64,000 bases of DNA from Herbaspirillum rhizosphaerae_A (GCF_046025915.1 NZ_JAQQFR010000001.1:1-64000); one strand, 5' to 3'; shown: positions 47,385 to 56,717, counted from the first letter of the stretch. The notes: a model not told the origin generated them from the sequence alone. Translations and numbers: made by a program.

Positions 47385-48314
47385 TTATGCACGATCGGCG
47401 ACGCGTTCACCCATGATTCCGGATGGGCGTAAGGTCAAGACGATGATCAGCACGATGAAGGCGAAGATGTCCTGGTAGTTACTGCCCAGGAAGTCGCCCG
47501 TCAGATCGCCGATGTAACCGGCGCCCAGACTTTCGATCAGGCCCAGCAGAATGCCGCCCAGCATGGCGCCATAGATATTGCCGATACCGCCCAAGACCGC
47601 TGCCGAGAAGGCTTTCAACCCCGGCACGAAGCCCATGGCGAATTGCGCTGTGGAGTAGTTGGCTGCCCACATGACGCCGGCAATCGCTGCCAGTGCGGCG
47701 CCGATGATGAAGGTGACGACGATCACGCGATTCGAGTCCACGCCCATCAACCCGGCAATGCGCGGGTTCTCGGCGGTGGCGCGCATGGCACGGCCCATCT
47801 TGGTCTTCTCAACGATCAGCACCAGGCCGATCATGGCGGCGAGCGCCAACAGCAACAGCATGATCTGCGTTGGCGAGATCAGCGCGCCGGCGATATGCAC
47901 CGGATCCGACGGCATGATTTGCGGGAAAGGAACCGGGCTGCGGCCCCAGATCATCATGGCCAGCGTTTGCAGCAGGATTGAGACACCAATGGCGGTGATC
48001 AGCGGGGCAAGACGCGGTGCATTGCGCAGCGGACGATAGGCCACGCGTTCGATGATCATGCTGACGATCACGCACACGGGAATCGCGCCGATGATCGCAA
48101 TGATCAACTTGACGATGCCCGGCAAATCGGGGGCAACGTGCTGCACCAGTTTCAGAATGCTCAACCCGGCCATCGCCCCGATCATCAGCACGTCGCCGTG
48201 CGCAAAATTGATCAGGTTCAAGACCCCGTACACCATCGTATAACCCAAGGCGATCAGGGCGTACATGCTCCCCAAGACCAGGCCGTTGATGATTTGCTGG
48301 ATGAATATGTCCAT
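47385..48314 (-). CDS. livH: ABC transporter permease, LivH type
   Basis: A 309-residue permease with about eight helices. Signature features are GLVLGSMYALIALGYTMVYG and LINFAHGDVLMIGA at the N-terminus, and RATAENPRIAGLMGVD in the coupling loop. AGGAG ribosome site. First of the livHMGF genes, downstream of the reductase and dehydratase genes with a 105-bp gap. Confidence 0.94.
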   Translation of the reverse strand: MDIFIQQIINGLVLGSMYALIALGYTMVYGVLNLINFAHGDVLMIGAMAGLSILKLVQHVAPDLPGIVKLIIAIIGAIPVCVIVSMIIERVAYRPLRNAPRLAPLITAIGVSILLQTLAMMIWGRSPVPFPQIMPSDPVHIAGALISPTQIMLLLLALAAMIGLVLIVEKTKMGRAMRATAENPRIAGLMGVDSNRVIVVTFIIGAALAAIAGVMWAANYSTAQFAMGFVPGLKAFSAAVLGGIGNIYGAMLGGILLGLIESLGAGYIGDLTGDFLGSNYQDIFAFIVLIIVLTLRPSGIMGERVADRA

Positions 48315-48419
48315 ATGTCTCCTATGCTCCCTTTTTTCCGCCCCGGTTGTGATGAGGCGGTTCTTTGTAAATCTGAAAAAGAAAATTTCCCTGCGTCAGC
48401 TCAGTTCTGGCCTGCAGCT

Positions 48420-49358
48420 TCAGGCCTGCAACATGTCGCGTACAACGCGCGCCGCCGCCAGATCCCACGAAGCCTGTCCCACGGTTTTGAAAACCGGCAG
48501 GCCACGATCGGCAGGAAGCGGTTCACCGCGACCGGCAAGGATGTCGCCGATGTTACGGACTTTGCTCCAGTCGACGCCGGCCTGAATCAGATCACCTGCC
48601 TCATGCTTGGCGCCCTCGACATCGTCGACGACGATGGTGCGCTCAGCCAGCAGTTGCGCCGGGAACTCCACCATGTCGGGCTTGAAGGCGCCGACGCCGA
48701 TGGCCAGCGTATGTGGGGCAAGTGTGGCCGGGATCACGGCGCTGCGGGAAGTGGTCAGCGCGATCAGCACGTCGGTGGCGGGCACGTCTTGATGCAGCGC
48801 GTCCGCAGACAAGGGACTGGCGACGATGTTGCGATCGATGTGGCGCGTGCTGAGCTCGCTGCAAAATGCCTGAGTGCGTGCGATGTCGCGCGCCACGATC
48901 CAGAATTGCGTGACGCCGAAATACTCCACCAGCGCGTCAGCGTGCGCAGCAGCCTGCACGCCGGTGCCGATCAACAACGCCGACTTCGGCGTGGCGGGCG
49001 CCAGCGTCTGGATACCGAGCAAGGTCATCGCCGCAGTGCGGCGTGCGGTCACGGTCGGGCCGTGCAGCAAGGCGATGCGACGGCCGGTATGGGTTTCGAA
49101 TACGACCACTTCGCCTTGGATCACCGGCAAGCCGTGTTTGGCATTGTCGGCATGGACGGTGATCAATTTGGTGACACTGAGATCGGCGCTGACAGCCGGC
49201 ATGCTGAGCAGCACGCTGGCGGCATCGATCGGTACGACCTGGCGGTCGGGCGCAGTGATCTGGCCGCCGGAATACTCCTGCGCGGCCTGTGCCAGCGCAG
49301 GAACCAGGCGGCTATATGGCAGCGCGTCGGCGGTTTGTCGGGCGTCGAGAATATGCAT
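48420..49358 (-). CDS. Ornithine cyclodeaminase family, probable delta1-pyrroline-2-carboxylate reductase
   Basis: A 312-residue OCD/mu-crystallin-fold NAD(P)H enzyme. The nucleotide-binding motif is LIGTGVQAAAHADAL; GPTVTARRTAAMT is the conserved substrate-side block. It starts 4 bp after the proline-racemase-family gene, with its GAGGTAA ribosome site overlapping that gene's stop. OCD-fold proteins paired with trans-3-hydroxyproline dehydratase reduce delta1-pyrroline-2-carboxylate to L-proline (LhpI-type). That is the inferred role; true ornithine cyclodeaminase is less likely here. Confidence 0.85.
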   Translation of the reverse strand: MHILDARQTADALPYSRLVPALAQAAQEYSGGQITAPDRQVVPIDAASVLLSMPAVSADLSVTKLITVHADNAKHGLPVIQGEVVVFETHTGRRIALLHGPTVTARRTAAMTLLGIQTLAPATPKSALLIGTGVQAAAHADALVEYFGVTQFWIVARDIARTQAFCSELSTRHIDRNIVASPLSADALHQDVPATDVLIALTTSRSAVIPATLAPHTLAIGVGAFKPDMVEFPAQLLAERTIVVDDVEGAKHEAGDLIQAGVDWSKVRNIGDILAGRGEPLPADRGLPVFKTVGQASWDLAAARVVRDMLQA

Positions 49359-49362
49359 AGCT

Positions 49363-50373
49363 TTACCTCAGGAAGAAGCCGGTCGGAAACGGGTCGGACT
49401 CTTCCAGCACCCATTGGTTGGTGCTCATGATGTGCGCCGAACCAGTCACTTCGGTGAAAACGGCATCAAGCTCACCGACCTTGGTGGTGCCGGTGACTTT
49501 GACGCCGAAGTTGCTGCCGACGATGCTGCCGTTGACGTAGTTCTGATTCAACGCCAGTTTGCCGCGCTGGAACAATTGCGCCGCGCGGCCGGAGGTGCCG
49601 GTGCCGGTCGGCGAACGGTCAACTTCGCGGTCAGCGAAGATGCAGACGTTGGATTGATCGGCACCGGGGAAATTGGGTGCGCTGTCGATGATGGTGCCGT
49701 ACAGCGTATTCAAACCCGGCTCCAGCGGATGCTGAATCTTGACCTTGGCCTTGACGGCGGCCTTGGTCTCGGCACCGAGCTGAATCAGTTGGCGCACCAG
49801 TTCCGGCTTGACGGTCAAGTTGGCCTGGTCGGCATTGACGTAATAGTAGAAGGCGCCGCCAAAGACGATGTCGCCGGTGATCTTGCCGAAGCTCGGGGTG
49901 TCGACTTCGACATCGCGCTGATAGATGAAAGACGGCACGTTCTTGAAGGTGACCTTGCCGGCGCGCTGGCCGTCCCACTCCACGCTGGCGTCAATGAAGC
50001 CGGCCGGCGCGTCGAAGCAGATGCGGGTCACCGGTGAAGTGCGCTCAACATAGCCCATCTCGACCAGCACTTTGCCCAGCGCGATGATGCCGTGGCCGCA
50101 CATGTCGCTGTAGCCCTCGTTGTGGATAAAAATAACGCCGAAATCGGCATTCGGCGTCAGTGGTGGAAACAGGTAAGCCCCGTACATGTCGGCGTGGCCG
50201 CGCGGCTCGTTCATGAGGAACTGGCGCAAGTCGTCACGGTTTTCTTTGAGCCAGCTGCGTTTTTCAAGAATGGTGGCGCCGGGCACTTGCGGCAGGCCGG
50301 ACACCAGGATACGCAGGGGTTCGCCGCCGGTATGGGCGTCGATGGTCTGGACGGTACGGGTATAACTGAGCAT
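49363..50373 (-). CDS. Proline racemase superfamily, probable trans-3-hydroxy-L-proline dehydratase
   Basis: 336 residues. The first catalytic Cys is present (C92 in SDMCGHGII). The second position is Thr (T256 in DRSPTGTGTS), where proline racemase and 4-hydroxyproline 2-epimerase have Cys. The Cys/Thr pair is the known mark of trans-3-hydroxy-L-proline dehydratase, which eliminates water to give pyrroline-2-carboxylate; the ACC codon is unambiguous. First gene of the dehydratase-reductase-livHMGF run. Confidence 0.88.
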   Translation of the reverse strand: MLSYTRTVQTIDAHTGGEPLRILVSGLPQVPGATILEKRSWLKENRDDLRQFLMNEPRGHADMYGAYLFPPLTPNADFGVIFIHNEGYSDMCGHGIIALGKVLVEMGYVERTSPVTRICFDAPAGFIDASVEWDGQRAGKVTFKNVPSFIYQRDVEVDTPSFGKITGDIVFGGAFYYYVNADQANLTVKPELVRQLIQLGAETKAAVKAKVKIQHPLEPGLNTLYGTIIDSAPNFPGADQSNVCIFADREVDRSPTGTGTSGRAAQLFQRGKLALNQNYVNGSIVGSNFGVKVTGTTKVGELDAVFTEVTGSAHIMSTNQWVLEESDPFPTGFFLR

Positions 50374-50565
50374 GAAACTTCCTTCTGCAAAATACTAGAA
50401 ACTATTCGCAATGGGCAGTGTATTGCATTTCCGATTGCGTGCGCCGTATTGGTGATACGGATGCATCAATGCCGCCCGATCGGAAAGATGAGGCTGCGGC
50501 AATCCCGGCCCTGCTGCGCTGCAGAGGACCGGGGATGAACTACCTGGATTACCTGGGGATCATTT

Positions 50566-50600
50566 CAGGGAAGCAATCGCAAGACTGCGATTATTCCCTG
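50566..50600 (-). terminator. Hairpin after livK gene
   Basis: Stem CAGGGAA / TTCCCTG then AATCGCA / TGCGATT with a small internal loop, about 30 bp past the binding-protein stop. No T-run, so it could be a 3'-end stabiliser allowing read-through to the dehydratase gene. Confidence 0.55.
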
Positions 50601-50628
50601 GCAGAAATGAAACGTGGAGGATGACCGA

Positions 50629-51756
50629 TTAGTAGCTGGTCAGAGCAACCGGCACGCCATCCTTGAAGCGGAAAATCGTCACTGGCGATTGCTTCAGGTC
50701 ATGCTTGTCGTCGAACTCGTACTGACCTGCCACGCCTTTGTATTTGATTTTAGCCAGCGTAGGGCCGTAGACCTTTGGTTCAACAGAATTTGCCGCCTTC
50801 ATTGCCTGAGCGATGACCATCATGCCGTCATAGAACGAGACTGCGTAGACTTCTGCAGGACGACCGAACTTCTTTTGGTAGTCATCAGCGAAAGCCTTGC
50901 CTTCCTTGGCCTTCTCCAGCATGGTGCCGCCTTGAGTACAGTAGACGCTTTCACCAATCGCGTCACCGCCCAGACGGCCCATTTCAGGCGAGCAGATACC
51001 GTCGCCGCCCATCAGCAAAGCGTCGATGCCCAATTGCTTCATCTGGCGCTTGATCGGGCCGCCTTGTGGCGCGTAGCCGCCGATGAACACGGCTTGTGGC
51101 TTCTTGCCCTTGATGGAGGTCAGGATAGCGGTGAAGTCGGTTGCCTTGTCGTTGGTGAAGTCCTTGCTCACAACCTTGATGCCGTTGGCTTGTGCAATCT
51201 TGATGAATTCTTCCGCCAGACCTTGGCCATAGGCAGTACGGTCATCGATCACGGACACTGTCTTGATCTTCAGTTCCTTGGCTGCGTACAGCGCCATCTT
51301 GCCGCCCAATTGACTGTCGCTTGCGGCAACGCGGAACAGTGTGGCAAAACCTTGCTGGGTGATCTTCGGATTGGAAGCAACCGTCGCGGTGACGATACCG
51401 GCGTCGTTGTAGACGCGCGATGCAGGAATAGTCACGCCCGAGTTGTAAGGACCGACGATGGCCTTGACGCCCTGGTCAGCCAGCTTTTGCGCTACGCCCA
51501 CGCCCGACTTCGGATCGGCCTGGTCATCTTCCGCGACGATTTCGAATTTGATCTTTTTGCCGCCGATGACGAGACCTTGCGTGTTCAGACGCTCGACCGC
51601 CATTTGCAAACCGCCTTGGTTATCCTTGCCGGCCGAAGCTTGTGGCCCGGTCAGCGGGCTGCTGAAACCGATCTTCACTGTTTGCACTTCCTGAGCAGAT
51701 GCGAATGCCGGGATGATGGCAAGTGAAGCGGCGATGATATGCATGCGGTTATACAT
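50629..51756 (-). CDS. Branched-chain-type amino acid ABC transporter substrate-binding protein
   Basis: A 375-residue periplasmic type I binding protein (LivK fold). The Sec signal peptide ends at about residue 21 (AFASA). The mature start is VQTVKIGFSSPLTGPQASAGKDNQGG, the hinge/ligand blocks include VGPYNSGVTIPAS and DDRTAYGQGLAEEF, and one disulfide-forming Cys pair (GGDGICSP, VYCTQGG) is likely. GAGAGGA ribosome site. It is divergent from the Lrp-family gene, and upstream of the dehydratase and permease genes whose system it should serve. Confidence 0.93.
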   Translation of the reverse strand: MYNRMHIIAASLAIIPAFASAQEVQTVKIGFSSPLTGPQASAGKDNQGGLQMAVERLNTQGLVIGGKKIKFEIVAEDDQADPKSGVGVAQKLADQGVKAIVGPYNSGVTIPASRVYNDAGIVTATVASNPKITQQGFATLFRVAASDSQLGGKMALYAAKELKIKTVSVIDDRTAYGQGLAEEFIKIAQANGIKVVSKDFTNDKATDFTAILTSIKGKKPQAVFIGGYAPQGGPIKRQMKQLGIDALLMGGDGICSPEMGRLGGDAIGESVYCTQGGTMLEKAKEGKAFADDYQKKFGRPAEVYAVSFYDGMMVIAQAMKAANSVEPKVYGPTLAKIKYKGVAGQYEFDDKHDLKQSPVTIFRFKDGVPVALTSY

Positions 51757-51996
51757 GTTGTTTCCTCTCTTGGTTGAAGGTCAGGCTTGGGGTAAATCGC
51801 TGAATTCAGGCCGGGACGGCAAAAAGGCAAGACGGTCGCAAGGCGCAACTGCAGATAATGGCATGGCGGGCAAGTCTCTCTTCTGTGCTTTGGTCGGCTT
51901 GTCGCGTCCGGGTCTGGTGTGCAGATTCCGGCGCAACGTTTTTATGGTGCTCGATTCTATTTACTCTTGAATGATATTAGTCCCGATAATTGCACT

Positions 51997-52045
51997 TATA
52001 ATCAGAATTTAATTCACCTAATTTGCCTTTGGCAAAATTAAATTC
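51997..52045 (+). promoter_or_regulatory. Promoter and putative operator of the Lrp-family gene
   Basis: A consensus TATAAT (51997-52002) is followed by an AT-rich dyad: GAATTTAATT (52005-52014) repeated inverted as AATTAAATTC (52036-52045), with an inner TAATTTGCC / GGCAAAATTA repeat. It overlaps the expected transcript start, so autoregulation is likely, and it sits between divergent genes (296-bp gap 51757-52052). Confidence 0.45.
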
Positions 52046-52052
52046 AGATTCT

Positions 52053-52517
52053 ATGGCTACGTTAGATAAAATCAGCAAAAAGATTCTGTCGGAGTTGCAA
52101 AACGACGGCCGGATCAGCAATGTCGACCTGGCCGCGCGCGTCAATCTGTCCCCTGCCGCCTGCCTTGAGCGGGTCCGCAAACTGCAGGATGCTGGTTATA
52201 TCCTGGGCTATGCGGCCCAACTCAATCCTGAATTGCTCGACGTGTCGCTGCTGGTATTTATTGAGGTCGTGCTGGATCGCACCACGGCAGACGTGTTTGA
52301 AGCCTTCAAAAAAAGCGTCCAGAGCATTCCCGAAATCATGGAATGCCACATGGTGGCGGGTGGCTTTGATTATCTGGTCAAATCGCGGGTCAAGGACATG
52401 AACGCCTACCGCGAATTTCTCGGCAAGTCGCTGCTGCAGCTCAAAGGCGTACGCGAGACACACACCTACGCCGTCATGGAAGAAGTGAAGAGCACGATCC
52501 GTCTGCCCATCAAATAG
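52053..52517 (+). CDS. Lrp/AsnC family regulator (PutR-like)
   Basis: 154 residues. An N-terminal helix-turn-helix (DKISKKILSELQNDGRISNV ... LSPAACLERVRKL) and a C-terminal RAM/AsnC effector domain (MECHMVAGGFDYLVKSRV). The start at ATG 52053 is preferred over an upstream TTG. As PutA here lacks its own DNA-binding domain and an Lrp-type protein activates putA in several proteobacteria, this is a candidate proline-responsive activator of putA and the transporter cluster (inference). The dyad in its own leader supports autoregulation. Confidence 0.9.
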   Translation: MATLDKISKKILSELQNDGRISNVDLAARVNLSPAACLERVRKLQDAGYILGYAAQLNPELLDVSLLVFIEVVLDRTTADVFEAFKKSVQSIPEIMECHMVAGGFDYLVKSRVKDMNAYREFLGKSLLQLKGVRETHTYAVMEEVKSTIRLPIK

Positions 52518-52566
52518 TCGCCCGCTTTCGCCCACCGTCTTCCACACCAAGCGTACGATCCGAAAA

Positions 52567-53721
52567 TCAGAAGCTCGACAACGGCGCCAGCTTGCCGTCT
52601 TTGAAGCGCAAAATGGTCACGGTCGATTCTTTCATGTCGTGCTTGGCGTCAAACTCGTAGCTTGCGGTAATGCCCTTGTAGCGCAGACGTGCCAACACGG
52701 GCAAAAAGTTGCGCGTGTCGATGGAGTTGGATGATTTCATCGCCTGAGCAAGCAACATCACGCCATCGTAAAAGGTCGGTGCATACACGTCCGGCATGCT
52801 GCCGTACTTGCTTTGATACGCTGACGCAAACACCGCACCGTCCGACACGCGCGTGAGCCATACACCGCCCTGCACACAATAGGTACGATCGCCAAGACTG
52901 GTGCCCGCCTGCGTCAACATCACGGAAGAACAAAGTGCATCGCCACCGAGCAACAAGGTCGGCATACCCAGTTGCTGCATCTGTTTTAACATGCCGCTGG
53001 CCTGTGACACATAGCCGCCGAAAAAGATAGCCTCGGCGCGTGCAGCGCGGATGTTGTTGAGTACACCGCTAAAATCAGTCTCCTTGTCGCTGATCGCGGC
53101 CTTGTATACGATCTGAACTCCATTTTGTCTGACGGTTTTCTGAAACTCCTCGATCAGCCCCTGTGCATACGCCGAGCCGTCGTCAACAATAGCGACGGCT
53201 TTGAGTTTGAGGTTGCGTGCGGCGTACAAGGCCATCTTGCTGCCCATCTCGCTGTCACTGGCAGCAATGCGAAAAACATGGTTCAGCGCAGATTGCGTCA
53301 CTTTGGGATTGGAGGCGACTGTCAGGGAGACGACGCCTGCATCGTTGTAGATTTTAGACGTCGCCAGCGCCACACCGGAATTAAAAGGTCCAAGCACCGC
53401 CTTGACGCCAGCATCCACCAGTTCCTTTGCTACGACGGCGCCGGTTTGCGGATTGGCCTTGTCATCCTTGATCAGCAGCTCAAACCGCAACACCTTGCCA
53501 TCGACCTTGACGCCTTGCTGATTGAGACGCTCGATGGCCATTTGCACGCCGTTCAGTGAGTCCTTGCCAGCGGGCGCCTGCGGACCGGACAGCGGGCTGC
53601 TGAAACCAAGTCTGACCACCAGTTCTGCTGCCTGTGCCGGCCCGCATACCAGTGAAAACGGCAACAGTGACAGCATCGGCAGCGACCTCAGCAGCACAGA
53701 GACCATCCGTTTGTTCAACAT
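52567..53721 (-). CDS. Second LivK-type substrate-binding protein
   Basis: 384 residues. The signal peptide ends near PAQA, followed by LVVRLGFSSPLSGPQAPAGKDSLNG. It is clearly a paralog of the protein at 50629-51756, with shared blocks such as VASNPKVTQS, MALYAARNLKLKA, YAPTFYDGVMLLAQAMK and the final YEFDAKHDMKESTVTILRFKDG. The start at 53721 has GGGGGAAG; an in-frame extension upstream is rejected. Convergent with the Lrp gene. It may deliver a second ligand to the same LivHMGF permease. Confidence 0.92.
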   Translation of the reverse strand: MLNKRMVSVLLRSLPMLSLLPFSLVCGPAQAAELVVRLGFSSPLSGPQAPAGKDSLNGVQMAIERLNQQGVKVDGKVLRFELLIKDDKANPQTGAVVAKELVDAGVKAVLGPFNSGVALATSKIYNDAGVVSLTVASNPKVTQSALNHVFRIAASDSEMGSKMALYAARNLKLKAVAIVDDGSAYAQGLIEEFQKTVRQNGVQIVYKAAISDKETDFSGVLNNIRAARAEAIFFGGYVSQASGMLKQMQQLGMPTLLLGGDALCSSVMLTQAGTSLGDRTYCVQGGVWLTRVSDGAVFASAYQSKYGSMPDVYAPTFYDGVMLLAQAMKSSNSIDTRNFLPVLARLRYKGITASYEFDAKHDMKESTVTILRFKDGKLAPLSSF

Positions 53722-53798
53722 GCACTTCCCCCGGTGAACCAGCATTTTTTCGTTGTATTGCTGGACAGAATATAGCAATCCGCCGTCAATTGCAGACG

Positions 53799-53836
53799 AA
53801 AAAAAACCGGTGAAAAGCATTACTTTGCACCGGTTT
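53799..53836 (-). terminator. Intrinsic terminator after TonB receptor gene
   Basis: A 9-bp stem (AAACCGGTG / CACCGGTTT), extended by AAAG/CTTT, followed on the minus strand by eight T; 23 bp past the receptor stop. Confidence 0.9.
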
Positions 53837-53859
53837 GAAAAACCTGGAGAGTCGACCAA

Positions 53860-55896
53860 TCAGAATTCGGTACGGACACCAAGGATCAGATTACGACCGG
53901 TTTGTGGCACGGTATCTTTCAACACCGATGTTGAAAAACGAATGTCCTGATTCAGCAAATTCTTGACCAGTGCAAACCAGGTGACGCGCGTAGATTGCAG
54001 TTTTTGTGTGTACGACAGATTGGCGTCGATCTGCGTATAGGATGGCGTGACGCTTTGTTCGAAGGACGCCAAACGATCTTGCTTGAGCGCGCGCAATACG
54101 CGCACACCGCTGGCCCACGGCCCTTGACGATAGCCGACGTCAACCCCATAGCGAGTGGCTGGTTGCAACGGCAGGCTACCCTGATTGTCCAGCTTGCCTC
54201 GCGAGGTATCGGCGAACCCGCGCACCGAAAAACCTTCGCCGCTCAGGTTATAGCTGACCTCGGCTTCGGCGCCATAAATCGTGGCGTCGCCTTGCGACCA
54301 AAAGCGCTGCAGAAACTCGCCGGCAGGATCAGGATTGCCACTGTCGTCAACCTGACCGTTGGTGCGGCCATAGACGTAGTTCTTGACCTTGTTCTGAAAC
54401 AGATTGCCCTTCCAGCGCACCAACCCTTCCGTCTTTTGCAGCGTCAGCTCGGTATTATGCGAGATCTCTTTTTTCAGACTGCTATCACCGACATCGAATG
54501 TAGATGTCGACTCGTGCGGGCCGTTGGAATACAACTCTTCGACCGTGGGTGCACGCTGGGCTACGGAATAGGTCGCACCCAGTCCATAACCCGGCATGAA
54601 GCTCCACAAGGCTCCGGTAGACCATGAGAAGAGATTGAAGTCACGATTCAGTAACCCCTCCGGACGGCGTTGCACCGACTCCAGACGCAGACCCGCACTG
54701 GCCAGTACATCGCCGAATTTACGCTCTTCGACGAGAAAGCCGGCGAACGAGCTGGACTTGGTTTTGGGCGTCAGCTGCGGCGAGCCATCCGTCGCCGACA
54801 ACGCCGCGTAGTTGCTTTGCTCGGTCTGGATGCCGAAGTTGCCGCGCCATCCCGCCAGCGGTTTGTGCGTCAGCTCCCAGCGAGTCTGCAATGCGCGGTT
54901 GGTAAATACGGTGTCGGCGGTGCCGTTTTCTTTTTTCTCGGTATGGGTGTAATCGGTATAGCCGAGCTTGAATTTGAACGACTCGATACCGGCGAACGGT
55001 TCCTTGATCAGGCTATCGATGTCATAACGCGTCTGGTGCAAATCGATGAAGGATTTCTCTGCCGTCGGAATCCCGTAGTGGTCGTCCAGCGACGATACCG
55101 ACGCGCCGATATGGCCCCAGTTTGCGATGTAGGAACCGCCGACGCCGACGCTGCTCTCGTGCGTAAAGGAGTTCGGCAAACGGCCGGAGGCAGTGGTGGC
55201 ATCACCTTGTTTGGCGTTGCCGGGGATCTTGTAGTTGTCGGTGTCGCGGTAATTACCGTCGACATGCAAACCGATCTGACCTGCGGAGCCGTCGACGCCG
55301 AAGGAGGTATTTTTCTGCCCGTCGACGGTGCCGTAGCGTGCCTCGACCTGCCCGGTCGGCTTGCCCACCAGTTCGGTCGGAATACGGTCGTTGACGACGT
55401 TGACCAGGCCGCCAATGGCGCCCGATCCGTACAACAGCGCAGCCGGGCCGCGCAGGATTTCGATCTGGCGCGCGGTCGCAGCTTCGGCGGCGACGGCGTG
55501 ATCATTGGAGACAGTCGATACGTCAGCCGTTGACATGCCGTTTTGCAGCATCATCACGCGCGGACCTTCCATGCCGCGGATGATAGGACGCGAGGCGCCT
55601 GCACCGAAGCTGGAGGCAGACACACCAAGCTCGTGCGACAAGGTATCGCCGAGCGAGTTACCGAGCTTGTTGCGTAGCTCGTCGCCGGACAAAACCTTGG
55701 CCGGCGTGAGGATCTGTGCGTTTTCTTCGGAGGCAAACGGGCTGGCCGTAACGACGACTTCTTGCAATTTTTGCGCTTGCTGAACTTGTGGCGATGGATC
55801 GCTTTGTTGCGGCGCCGTTTGCGCGATAGCGGCCGTGGACATGGCGGCGAGCGCGGACAGGACGGCGCTTGCCAATAGGGTTGGCTGGACTTGCAT
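53860..55896 (-). CDS. TonB-dependent receptor, ZnuD-like
   Basis: A 678-residue outer-membrane protein. The signal peptide ends at about residue 25 (AAIA). A TonB box-like LQEVVVTAS, the plug (RPIIRGMEGPRVMML, SNDHAV, IEILRGPAALLYGSGAIGG, VNVVNDRIP) and a 22-strand barrel ending in ILGVRTEF with terminal Phe follow. The VSNDHAV-type plug segment and overall length resemble the ZnuD zinc receptors, so a metal substrate is inferred, not proven. It lies 146 bp downstream of the His-rich membrane protein and ends in a clear terminator. Confidence 0.9.
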   Translation of the reverse strand: MQVQPTLLASAVLSALAAMSTAAIAQTAPQQSDPSPQVQQAQKLQEVVVTASPFASEENAQILTPAKVLSGDELRNKLGNSLGDTLSHELGVSASSFGAGASRPIIRGMEGPRVMMLQNGMSTADVSTVSNDHAVAAEAATARQIEILRGPAALLYGSGAIGGLVNVVNDRIPTELVGKPTGQVEARYGTVDGQKNTSFGVDGSAGQIGLHVDGNYRDTDNYKIPGNAKQGDATTASGRLPNSFTHESSVGVGGSYIANWGHIGASVSSLDDHYGIPTAEKSFIDLHQTRYDIDSLIKEPFAGIESFKFKLGYTDYTHTEKKENGTADTVFTNRALQTRWELTHKPLAGWRGNFGIQTEQSNYAALSATDGSPQLTPKTKSSSFAGFLVEERKFGDVLASAGLRLESVQRRPEGLLNRDFNLFSWSTGALWSFMPGYGLGATYSVAQRAPTVEELYSNGPHESTSTFDVGDSSLKKEISHNTELTLQKTEGLVRWKGNLFQNKVKNYVYGRTNGQVDDSGNPDPAGEFLQRFWSQGDATIYGAEAEVSYNLSGEGFSVRGFADTSRGKLDNQGSLPLQPATRYGVDVGYRQGPWASGVRVLRALKQDRLASFEQSVTPSYTQIDANLSYTQKLQSTRVTWFALVKNLLNQDIRFSTSVLKDTVPQTGRNLILGVRTEF

Positions 55897-56042
55897 GGTG
55901 TTCCTTGACTGACAATTGAGAGTGGAGGTTTGTCCGGACAGGTAGCTTCAGCGGCCGATGCCGCAGTTGTTGTGGCGGTAGGCTGACGGCGCTATGAGGC
56001 GTACGTATTACGATCCGGTCAAAAAATCGACGGTTTCAGTGA

Positions 56043-56669
56043 TCAGCGCGGCGGTGCGCGGGAGAAAAAATGACAAGCAAGCGGAGCGTCCCAGGAAGCG
56101 AATGCCTGCCAAAGAGCAAGCACCTGCGCACCTGGAATCAGCGGGGGAGAAAAGAAATGGACATGAATGCCGCTTGCACTACTGGCGGCATCGTATTCGA
56201 CACAGGAATGATGATGATGCTTTGGATGTTCAAGACTTTGTGTGCCGACGGCCTTGCCGGCATCGCTGCGCTGGTTGGCTGCTTCAGCCGGGTCAGCAAC
56301 ATCAGTAACTTCGCCGCCATCGACATAGTTGAACAAAGCGGCATTGAAAGAAGCTTCGGCAATGCGCTCCATGGCGGGTGGCCAGCCAGCATGTGCGATG
56401 CCATGCAACAAACCGAGAAATTGAGAGAACAGTAGTGTCGCCGACAGCAATAACAACAGAAGCAGCGTCGATCCGCCACGCCGTGCAGACGATGGCGTTG
56501 ATGAGCGCAACGAGAATGACCGCGCGGGTGCCGATGACCATCGCACCCGCACGGATGCGCGAAGGCAGGAGGCATGCAGCAAAGAGGCGATGGCGACGGC
56601 CATAGTGGTCAGGTGTTTCGGGTAAAAACTGTTGAAGAAAAACATAGAGACAGAAAAGCGACAACGCAT
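56043..56669 (-). CDS. His-rich membrane-associated protein (DUF2946-like)
   Basis: 208 residues from the ATG at 56669; the true start is uncertain because none of the in-frame starts (56669, 56645, 56603) has a ribosome site. One hydrophobic helix (LLLLLLLSATLLFSQFLGLLHG) is followed by LHGIAHAGW and a His cluster (HPKHHHHSCVEYDAASSASG) with Cys, reminiscent of DUF2946 proteins next to TonB receptors. The His-rich segment and a Fur/Zur-type operator upstream indicate a metal, probably zinc, function. Confidence 0.5.
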   Translation of the reverse strand: MRCRFSVSMFFFNSFYPKHLTTMAVAIASLLHASCLRASVRVRWSSAPARSFSLRSSTPSSARRGGSTLLLLLLLSATLLFSQFLGLLHGIAHAGWPPAMERIAEASFNAALFNYVDGGEVTDVADPAEAANQRSDAGKAVGTQSLEHPKHHHHSCVEYDAASSASGIHVHFFSPPLIPGAQVLALWQAFASWDAPLACHFFSRAPPR

Positions 56670-56717
56670 CCACGCGATGCCGCGACGCTGTCACACCGAG
56701 CATGTCGGCGAGCGCGA

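Noticed and set aside
49363..50373. Annotation as proline racemase or 4-hydroxyproline epimerase
   Set aside because: The second catalytic Cys is replaced by Thr256, which is incompatible with the two-Cys racemase mechanism.
56302..56703. Alternative minus-strand frame of 133 codons over the His-rich protein
   Set aside because: It has no coherent hydrophobic or His-rich pattern, whereas the overlapping 208-codon frame has a membrane helix and a metal-binding-like cluster.
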